A stretch of 6,502 nucleotides of DNA from contig JAMOQV010000126.1 in the NCBI GenBank assembly GCA_027068615.1, forward strand, positions 1 through 6,502, written 5' to 3'. The notes beneath the pieces are model-generated. The model saw only the letters and a list, made by a program, of their open reading frames with translations, made no database searches and was not told the origin of the DNA. Of the stretch, positions 1 to 5,610 are shown one piece after another. The stretch comes from Helicobacteraceae bacterium. GTDB lineage: Bacteria; Campylobacterota; Campylobacteria; Campylobacterales; Sulfurimonadaceae. The number at the start of each line of letters is the position of its first letter. The first letter of the stretch is position 1. The position numbers were made by a program, and so were the translations under genes.

Positions 1-1
1 A

Positions 2-502
2 CTATACCATCTAAAGTTACCAAATAGAGAAGTAAAAACATCTCTAAATCAATTTATAGTAAATACTATGTATAAAGATACATCTACAAATAGAAAAGGG
101 TTAAGTAAAGCACTAAGAGAGAAAAACTTAGAAGCTTTTAAAACATCATTAGAAACTATATTTGCATCTATACCTTACAATAACTACACAAACAACAACA
201 TACAAAACTATGAGGGCTTTTATGCAAGTGTAGTTTATGTATATCTTCAAAGTTTGGGACTTGATATCATAGGGGAAGATATAACAAATAAGGGTCGTAT
301 AGATTTAACTATAAAGATAAATAATCTTATCTATATACTAGAGTTTAAAGTTGGTAGTGAAGATGCACTAACTCAAATCAAACAAAAAAACTATGCTCAA
401 AAGTATATAAATGAAGATAAAGAGATATATCTAGTTGGGATTAACTTTGATGAGGATGAAAAAAATATAGCTAAGTTTGAGTGGGTAAAATATAAAATCT
501 AA
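2..502 (+). CDS. AAA-ATPase-like protein with C-terminal PD-(D/E)XK nuclease-like domain (3' part only)
   Basis: This is the C-terminal part of a larger protein. The frame is open to the left edge, and the codons before the ATG at 68 read sensibly (a Leu-Pro-Asn-Arg-Glu-Val stretch at about 20-37, as found at the junction between the ATPase and nuclease parts in this family), so the ATG at 68 is an internal Met and not the start. The visible part matches the C-terminal PD-(D/E)XK-like domain (DUF1703 type) of predicted AAA-ATPases. It has a helical lead, a G-F-Y-A/V segment near 212-240, the G-R-I-D catalytic Asp (codon 302-304), the E-F-K pair (341-349), and the downstream Q-I-K-x-K-x-Y-A helix (376-399). 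All three expected acidic/Lys active-site residues are present. Such genes are common, often as stand-alone copies, in AT-rich bacterial genomes; their role is not established. The gene ends 12 bp before cmr1 on the same strand with no terminator between, so co-transcription is possible. The family call is fairly sure; a functional link to CRISPR is not shown. Confidence 0.8.
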   Translation, partial: LYHLKLPNREVKTSLNQFIVNTMYKDTSTNRKGLSKALREKNLEAFKTSLETIFASIPYNNYTNNNIQNYEGFYASVVYVYLQSLGLDIIGEDITNKGRIDLTIKINNLIYILEFKVGSEDALTQIKQKNYAQKYINEDKEIYLVGINFDEDEKNIAKFEWVKYKI

Positions 503-503
503 A

Positions 504-509
504 AAGGAA
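504..509 (+). promoter_or_regulatory. Ribosome binding site of cmr1
   Basis: AAGGAA lies 5 bases before the ATG at 515, in the 12-bp gap after the upstream stop codon. It fixes the start of cmr1. No promoter is recognisable in this gap, so the operon promoter is either inside the upstream gene or further left. Confidence 0.7.
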
Positions 510-514
510 AATCT

Positions 515-1585
515 ATGTTAGATAGTAAATTTAAAGTAAGTTTTACACTAAAACAACACACCCCTATAATTCACTTTCAAAGTGAACAAGTTGGTGCAAC
601 ACTTAGAGCAACTGAGTTAAAACCCAAATTTGACAAATTTTTAAAAAAATATGCTTTTAATAATAAAATACCAAAAAATTATAAAATAAAAGATGACAAA
701 GATGCACTTGATTATAAAGTAAACATAGAAGCACAAAACAAACAAATAGTTGCTTTTGAAAAGTACCCTCCCCTTTACTTTGCAAGAGATAGCAAAGAAA
801 AAGTTCAAACAGATAACTTGACTATAAGCTTTATATCGTTTCAAACTGATTTGATACAAATCATAAAAGATAACTTTGAAGCTTTTTTAGCAAATACCAA
901 CTTTGGTTCAAGACAAAGCAAAGGTTATGGCTGTTTTTATATAAAAGATAAAAAATTCAATCCAAATCTAGTAGCAAAAGATAAAACAAAAATGTACTGT
1001 TTTAACTCAACTTTAAACAGTTATGAAAACGATATAAAACTATTTTATGGTTTTTTAAGAGCTGGTATAAATGAGGTAGATTTTAGAACAAAAACATCAA
1101 GATTTTATGCCAAATCATTAATGTTTTTATATGCAAACTCTTTAGGTATAACTTGGGATAAAAAAGCTATAAAAGAGCATTTTTTAAACCATAAACAACC
1201 ATCAAATCATCATCTTATGAAAGATTTACTAGGGCTTAGTACAAATGAGAGTTGGATCTCATACAAGATGAACATCAAAAAATCATCTAAAAGTATAGAC
1301 AGATATGCATCCCCTATACTATTTAAACCCATACTAGAAGATAATGTTGTAAAGATTTACTTTTTTGCTTCAAGTATCAACAAAGAGTTTTTAAACCAAC
1401 ACTTTAGCATCCACTCAAAAGGTAAACCATTGCAAATATCAACACCAAAAGAGTTTGATATAGATCAGTTTTTAAAGCACTCTTTTAATGTTGATATAGA
1501 TAAACATATAGACAAAAAGTACCATAAACACAAAAATTTTCTAAAGTTAGTAAATATATTTAAAACACTAAAGGCTCAAGTATGA
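515..1585 (+). CDS. cmr1: Cmr1-like RAMP subunit of type III-B effector complex (divergent)
   Basis: A 356-residue RAMP-superfamily protein at the position of cmr1, immediately before cas10. Cmr1 binds the 3' end of the crRNA and caps the head of the complex next to Cmr6. Visible: an N-terminal ferredoxin-like beginning (about residues 6-43) with Thr-Pro at 16-17, then G-A-T-L-R at 27-31; a textbook RAMP Gly-rich loop F-G-S-R-x-S-K-G-Y-G at 130-139; and a second half (about 170-345) with helices and a R-Y-A-S-P-I-x-F-K-P segment resembling the Cmr1 C-terminal RAMP domain. It is divergent: the usual Gly-Gly after T-P-L and the G-x-x-R-x-W-W-R helix are not recognisable. The identification therefore leans partly on gene order and on the need for a sixth Cmr subunit. 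The start at 515 is supported by AAGGAA 5 bases upstream. The TGA stop overlaps the cas10 ATG (ATGA). Confidence 0.72.
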   Translation: MLDSKFKVSFTLKQHTPIIHFQSEQVGATLRATELKPKFDKFLKKYAFNNKIPKNYKIKDDKDALDYKVNIEAQNKQIVAFEKYPPLYFARDSKEKVQTDNLTISFISFQTDLIQIIKDNFEAFLANTNFGSRQSKGYGCFYIKDKKFNPNLVAKDKTKMYCFNSTLNSYENDIKLFYGFLRAGINEVDFRTKTSRFYAKSLMFLYANSLGITWDKKAIKEHFLNHKQPSNHHLMKDLLGLSTNESWISYKMNIKKSSKSIDRYASPILFKPILEDNVVKIYFFASSINKEFLNQHFSIHSKGKPLQISTPKEFDIDQFLKHSFNVDIDKHIDKKYHKHKNFLKLVNIFKTLKAQV

Positions 1586-3324
1586 CAAAGATTGACACTC
1601 TGTTTCAAAGTTGTAGTATGGATTATGATGAGTTAAAGTATTATACACTTGATGAAGCTTTATTTAAAAATCATAATTTTGTAAAAACTTTAAATAGTTT
1701 TTTGTTTAACTACTCTAAGATTCAAGATAGATTTGAACAAAGTTTTTTTAAAAAAACTCTTTTAGAACTAAGAGAGATAAACAACGAAAATATCCCTTTT
1801 AGAGATGTTTTAACCATACTTGAAAAACTAAATATCTTAGATATAAAAACTTGGGATAAACTTATAAAAGTTAAAAACACCATAACATACAAACACCCTC
1901 TTGATATAAAAGATTTAAAAGATGCACTAGAGAGTTTTGAGACACTAAAACAAATCGATAAAAAAACAAAAAGCATCTTAAACAAAAACAAACCAACTCA
2001 AAAAGATGAAAAAACAAACTATATAGCATACACCATAGGCGATATATATGGAACTATTTTAGATAGCTTACAAAAAGACAGTAAAACAAAAAGACTTAAA
2101 GCTGGAAGTTACTTCTTTAGCTACTTTATGAAAACTTTACTCAAAAATATAAAAGATGATTTTGAGATACTTGTACCGTTTGTAGATAACGATATACTAA
2201 AACAAGAGCATAAAAATATAGGTATATTTCACGATAGATTTATAGCAAGTAGTACAAAATCTAAAGATGATATAAAAGATATACTTAAACAAAAAGTACA
2301 AAAAACATACGAAGATATAGCAAAAGATAAAGCCGATATACTAAAGACAAATATGTCAAACCATTTTATAGTAGCCAATGAAGATGAGCTAAAAAGTATA
2401 GATAAAAACATCATATTTGCATTGAACCGTATCTTGGATGCAAAAGAGTTACAAAGAGAGTTTACTTTTGATATAGAAAGAAGTTTTATAAAAGAGTACC
2501 AAGAGGAGTATATCAAAAAACATAAAATCAAATCTATTGAAGATATAAAACAAGATTTTAACTACTACTGTGTAGTTGTAGCTGATGGCGATAAGATGGG
2601 AACTAAGATAAAAACCTTAGCCACTGACAAACCAACAAACATAAAAGATATATCAAAAAAACTTTTTGATTTTTTTACCAAAGATGAAGATATATATAAA
2701 ACTGTAAATCATAAATTTGGTGGTGAGTTGATATATGCAGGTGGTGATGACATACTAGCTATACTACCAGTAAAACAAGATGACAAAACATTTTTAGACT
2801 TTATAAATGGGATTGATAAAAAGTTTAAACATATAGTTGGTGAAGATGTAAGCTTAAGTTTTGGAGTAAATATATCGTACTATAAGTACCCACTAAGGGA
2901 TGCTGTTGAGAATGCTTTTGAACTTTTACACAAAGCAAAACAAAACTCTACAAATACTATATGTATAGATATAACAAAACATTCTGGACAAACATTTGGC
3001 ACTACTTTTAAACTATTTACAAACAGATACAATCTTTATAAAATACTACTAGATGACATAGTAAAACAAGAGGTACATCTGCCACATTCTATACACCATT
3101 CACTTAAAAACTACCAAACACCTATACTTGAAACATTTAAACAAAAAAGGGAGATAAACAACCTTTTTGAAACAATTTTCAACGATGCAAAAGAGGAACA
3201 TAAAGCTGGTTTAGAGTTTTTAAAAGAGTATCTAAATGAAGTAAGTCCTAAAACAGAAGATGAGTTTAACAAACTTTTCTCAGAACTTAGCTTAGTAAAA
3301 TTTTTAAGAGAGGACAGAGTATGA
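1582..3324 (+). CDS. cas10: Cas10 (Cmr2), cyclase-type, with N-terminal HEPN-like domain in place of HD
   Basis: The large signature subunit of the Cmr complex, 580 residues, which is short for Cmr2. Residues 147-225 form the first palm: I-G at 152-153 and the L-K-A-G-S-Y segment at 172-177, followed by a position where H217-D218-R219-F220 replaces the usual P-N-R-F. The second palm begins with A-D-G-D-K-M-G at 334-340. It carries the cyclase motif G387-G388-D389-D390 and ends with S-x-G-V plus Y-K-Y-P-L...A-K at 424-453, all typical Cmr2 blocks. A C-terminal helical domain closes the protein. The intact GGDD predicts synthesis of cyclic oligoadenylate from ATP when target RNA is bound. No Cys pair for the zinc finger is present, and there is no N-terminal HD nuclease signature. 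Instead residues about 30-125 are helical and resemble HEPN/HepT-like domains. The start overlaps the cmr1 stop (ATGA), with AAGG 7 bases upstream at 1571-1574. Confidence 0.95.
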   Translation: MTKIDTLFQSCSMDYDELKYYTLDEALFKNHNFVKTLNSFLFNYSKIQDRFEQSFFKKTLLELREINNENIPFRDVLTILEKLNILDIKTWDKLIKVKNTITYKHPLDIKDLKDALESFETLKQIDKKTKSILNKNKPTQKDEKTNYIAYTIGDIYGTILDSLQKDSKTKRLKAGSYFFSYFMKTLLKNIKDDFEILVPFVDNDILKQEHKNIGIFHDRFIASSTKSKDDIKDILKQKVQKTYEDIAKDKADILKTNMSNHFIVANEDELKSIDKNIIFALNRILDAKELQREFTFDIERSFIKEYQEEYIKKHKIKSIEDIKQDFNYYCVVVADGDKMGTKIKTLATDKPTNIKDISKKLFDFFTKDEDIYKTVNHKFGGELIYAGGDDILAILPVKQDDKTFLDFINGIDKKFKHIVGEDVSLSFGVNISYYKYPLRDAVENAFELLHKAKQNSTNTICIDITKHSGQTFGTTFKLFTNRYNLYKILLDDIVKQEVHLPHSIHHSLKNYQTPILETFKQKREINNLFETIFNDAKEEHKAGLEFLKEYLNEVSPKTEDEFNKLFSELSLVKFLREDRV

Positions 3325-4367
3325 GATACTTACTTACATTTAAACCACTAAAACATTTTTTCTTTGGAAACAACAAAACATTCTCTCAAGATTATGTAGC
3401 AAAAAGTGAGTATTTTCCACAACCTACTCAACTACTTGGAGCTTTAAGACTCTTTATAGCTGAACAAAACAACCTTATGAGTATGCATAAAAACGGCAAA
3501 TACTCAAACCACCCAGAGGAGTTAAAAAAGCTTATAGGGGATGCTAAAAGTGATGATTTTTACAAAAATGACAACTTAGGGGTTATAAAAAATCTTTCAT
3601 CTATGTTTATAGTAGATAAATCTTTAGATGATGCCTACTTCTTTACCCCACTAGATATAGAGATATCTAAAAACCATATAAAAAGATATACTCTAAACAA
3701 CTTTGAAGATGAATACTTTTTAAGTGATTATGATATAAAAAACTCATCTTTTCAACACTTAGCAGGTAGTGAGTTTTGGAAAGACTACATAGAGGATAAA
3801 GAGTTAAAAAACAACAGTATTAAAAGTTTTGATAGTGTATTTGTAACTCATACACAAGTTGGTATAGCACTTGAGGGTAAAAAAACCATAGATGGTGCAT
3901 TTTATTCTAAAGTTGATTATACTTTAGATAAAGAGTATCTTTTTGCTTGTGTTGTAGAGCTTGAAGAGGATGTCATAAAAAATGGCATCATAAACTTAGG
4001 TGCTGAGAGTTCTTTGTTTGAGCTAAATATAAAAAAACTTCAAGATACAAACCTAGCACAACACATAATCATATCTCATCTTTTTAAGATGCCAACACCA
4101 ACAAGCAAAGTGGTAGCCATAAGTGAAACTATCGCAGATACAAAAGAGTTTAAAGCAAAATTCCACATAACACCATTTTATAAAAACTTTGCTATGATAA
4201 AGTCAAACAAAGCATATACAAAATTTGCTGGAAAAACAAAAAACTCAAGACTTATACCAAATGGAAGTGTATTTTACACACCACAAACATTGCCTAAAGC
4301 AAAAAATGCTTATGCAAAGATGGGCTTTAACCAATTTATATCAATCAATGGAGAAAAAAATGTATAA
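3321..4367 (+). CDS. cmr3: Cmr3, crRNA 5'-tag-binding RAMP subunit of type III-B complex
   Basis: A 348-residue RAMP protein that in known Cmr complexes pairs with Cas10 and grips the crRNA 5' tag. The N-terminus has the Cmr3 pattern: hydrophobic strand, K-P-L at 8-10, F-F-F-G at 13-16 where most homologues have F-F-R/D, then Y-F-P-Q-P-T-Q-L-L-G-A-L-R at 31-43 (usual form F-P-x-P-s-x-x-x-G-a-l-R). The C-terminus carries I-P-N-G-S-V-F-Y at 312-319 and M-G-F-N-Q-F at 334-339, equivalent to the family's P-x-G-S-v-y-y and G-F-G-x-v blocks. Length is normal. GAGAGGA (3308-3314) lies 6 bases before the ATG, which overlaps the cas10 stop as ATGA. The 3' end overlaps the cmr4 start by 8 bp. Confidence 0.9.
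   Translation: MRYLLTFKPLKHFFFGNNKTFSQDYVAKSEYFPQPTQLLGALRLFIAEQNNLMSMHKNGKYSNHPEELKKLIGDAKSDDFYKNDNLGVIKNLSSMFIVDKSLDDAYFFTPLDIEISKNHIKRYTLNNFEDEYFLSDYDIKNSSFQHLAGSEFWKDYIEDKELKNNSIKSFDSVFVTHTQVGIALEGKKTIDGAFYSKVDYTLDKEYLFACVVELEEDVIKNGIINLGAESSLFELNIKKLQDTNLAQHIIISHLFKMPTPTSKVVAISETIADTKEFKAKFHITPFYKNFAMIKSNKAYTKFAGKTKNSRLIPNGSVFYTPQTLPKAKNAYAKMGFNQFISINGEKNV
4350..4353 (+). promoter_or_regulatory. Ribosome binding site deciding the cmr4 start
   Basis: GGAG lies 6 bases before the ATG at 4360 and selects it over the in-frame ATGs at 4225 and 4348. The open frame extends far upstream into cmr3, but only the 4360 start gives a Cmr4 N-terminus that aligns with the family (catalytic Asp at 28, compared with 26 in Pyrococcus furiosus Cmr4). 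Confidence 0.75.
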
Positions 4368-5259
4368 AAACAAAGCATATATAATCAAAACAAAAACAAA
4401 TCTACATGTAGGAAGTGATGGAACAAACTTTGGTATAGTAGATAAAGAGGTTCAAAGAGATAGCATCACAAACCTACCAGTTATAAATGGTAGTAGCCTA
4501 AAAGGTGCTATAAGAGACCATTTTAAGGATTTGTTATCTTCAAACAACGACTTAGAGATAGGTAGCGAGATGGTTAAACCTTTTGTTTTTAAAACTATAT
4601 TTGGCGATGAGCAAAAAAATCTTGATGAAGAGGATGCAAAAACTTACAACACCCTACCAAAACAAGGGCTTGTAAAGTTTGTAGATGCAAAACTTTTGTT
4701 TTTACCACTTAGAAGCAACAAAAAACCATACTTTCATGTTATATCTCAGTCAAATCTACAAGAGTGCAAAACACTCTTAAACTCTTTTGGCATCAAAGTG
4801 TCATTTGGCAATATACAAAACAGAAGAAAAAGTGTTGCAGTAAGCTACGATAAAGATGTTGTAGTTGAAGATGTAGAGTGCGATAGCATAGAGTTAGATA
4901 TAAAAGAGTTAAAAAAGATATTTGGCATACAAAATCTTGCTATATTTACAGATGAAGATTTTAATGAAGCTGTATCAAACTTGCCCGTTATAGCTAGAAA
5001 CTCTTTACAAGGTAGTGGCAACTTATGGTATGAAGAGGTTGTTCCAAGGGAGAGTATATTTTATACTGTTTTTTGTTACTACAACAATCTTGACGATGAA
5101 ACACAAGACAAAAGAGGAAGAACAGACAAAAGAAAGTTTGAAAATGCTTACAAACTTTTTGAACAAAAACTACTTAAAGATGAGATACAAATAGGTGCTA
5201 ATGCTTCTATAGGTTATGGTATATGTAACTTTTCACCACTAGGAGAAACTGATGAATAA
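4360..5259 (+). CDS. cmr4: Cmr4, backbone RAMP and target-RNA endoribonuclease
   Basis: A 299-residue RAMP protein, normal for Cmr4, which polymerises along the crRNA and cuts bound target RNA at 6-nt intervals. The N-terminal block L-H-V-G-S at 15-19 leads to G-I-V-D-K-E-V-Q-R-D at 25-34; D28 corresponds to the catalytic Asp26 of P. furiosus Cmr4, so slicing activity is predicted. It is followed by L-P-V-I-N-G-S-S-L-K-G-A-I-R at 39-52. The region ending N-L-W-Y-E-E-V-V-P-R-E at 221-231 is the conserved block after the thumb insertion. The C-terminal Gly-rich loop I-G-A-N-A-S-I-G-Y-G is at 278-287. The chosen start (4360) is supported by GGAG 6 bases upstream and by family length; a longer version from 4225 would add 45 residues read out of frame through cmr3. 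The gene overlaps cmr3 by 8 bp (ATGTATAA) and cmr5 by 8 bp (ATGAATAA). Confidence 0.95.
   Translation: MYKNKAYIIKTKTNLHVGSDGTNFGIVDKEVQRDSITNLPVINGSSLKGAIRDHFKDLLSSNNDLEIGSEMVKPFVFKTIFGDEQKNLDEEDAKTYNTLPKQGLVKFVDAKLLFLPLRSNKKPYFHVISQSNLQECKTLLNSFGIKVSFGNIQNRRKSVAVSYDKDVVVEDVECDSIELDIKELKKIFGIQNLAIFTDEDFNEAVSNLPVIARNSLQGSGNLWYEEVVPRESIFYTVFCYYNNLDDETQDKRGRTDKRKFENAYKLFEQKLLKDEIQIGANASIGYGICNFSPLGETDE
5241..5245 (+). promoter_or_regulatory. Ribosome binding site of cmr5
   Basis: AGGAG inside the 3' end of cmr4, 6 bases before the cmr5 ATG at 5252. With the 8-bp overlap it indicates efficient coupled translation of the two filament subunits. Confidence 0.75.
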
Positions 5260-5608
5260 AAAACATATAGACAAACTCATACCAAAAGCGATGCAAGAGC
5301 TTAGCACTTTAGTAAAAGATGGCACTATAGATAAAGTATATCAAGGTTATCTTGCTTCATTTGGAGCTACTGTTATACAAAGTGGTCTTTTACAAACTGT
5401 AATGTTTTACAGTGCAGATAAAAACAAAAACAAAGTTATAAAGATAATGTACGAACTTATAAAAGAAGAGCTAAAAGCAACACAACCAACTATGAAAGAG
5501 TTTTTACTTACAGATAACAACTACAAAAACTATGCTATAAAAAACAAAATCCTAGAGGCAAATATAGCTTGTAAACTCTCCATCAGAACCTTTGAACTTC
5601 AGGAGTAA
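5252..5608 (+). CDS. cmr5: Cmr5, small alpha-helical filament subunit of type III-B complex
   Basis: A 118-residue all-helical protein with the length and composition of Cmr5, which forms the minor filament of the Cmr complex and contacts the target strand. The diagnostic block is Y30-x-x-Y33-L-A-S-F-G-A-T-V-I-Q-S-G-L-L-Q-T-V-M-F-Y53, matching the family pattern of a short helix, then I-x-x-N/S-G-L-x-Q-t-l-a-F. The rest is Lys-rich helices with no signal peptide or membrane segment. Position between cmr4 and cmr6 agrees. The start at 5252 is supported by AGGAG 6 bases upstream; the stop is 2 bp before cmr6. I see no unusual feature. Confidence 0.88.
   Translation: MNKKHIDKLIPKAMQELSTLVKDGTIDKVYQGYLASFGATVIQSGLLQTVMFYSADKNKNKVIKIMYELIKEELKATQPTMKEFLLTDNNYKNYAIKNKILEANIACKLSIRTFELQE
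5601..5605 (+). promoter_or_regulatory. Ribosome binding site of cmr6
   Basis: AGGAG at the very end of cmr5, 5 bases before the ATG at 5611. It matters because it shows that the unusual N-terminal extension of Cmr6 is really translated, rather than the protein starting nearer the RAMP core. Confidence 0.78.
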
Positions 5609-5610
5609 GT

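Noticed and set aside
477..500. Possible sigma-70 promoter (TTGAGT ... TATAAA) before cmr1
   Set aside because: Only 8 bases separate the two hexamers, far from the required spacing, and TATAAA-like words are everywhere in this AT-rich DNA.
641..859. Minus-strand open frame antisense to cmr1
   Set aside because: The translation is Phe/Ile/Tyr-rich noise typical of the complement of Lys-rich AT-rich genes, with no recognisable domain and no place in the operon.
1743..1756. T7A7 tract in cas10 as a terminator or regulatory element
   Set aside because: It has no GC stem, lies within the HEPN-like coding region and simply encodes Phe-Phe-Lys-Lys; at most it is a site of DNA bending or slippage.
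2221..2240. His-Asp pair (H217-D218) in Cas10 as an HD nuclease motif
   Set aside because: It lies inside the first palm domain at the position of the family's P-N-R-F segment, not in an N-terminal HD fold, and no other HD-domain histidines accompany it.
1722..2531. Minus-strand open frames antisense to cas10 (1722-1991 and 2229-2531)
   Set aside because: Ser/Phe/Ile-rich shadow translations that look membrane-like only because Lys/Asp/Glu codons are read in reverse; a strongly supported gene covers the same bases.
4225..4359. Longer Cmr4 starting at the ATG at 4225
   Set aside because: The added 45 residues are an out-of-frame reading of cmr3, have no Cmr4 similarity, and the ATG at 4360 has its own GGAG and gives normal family length.
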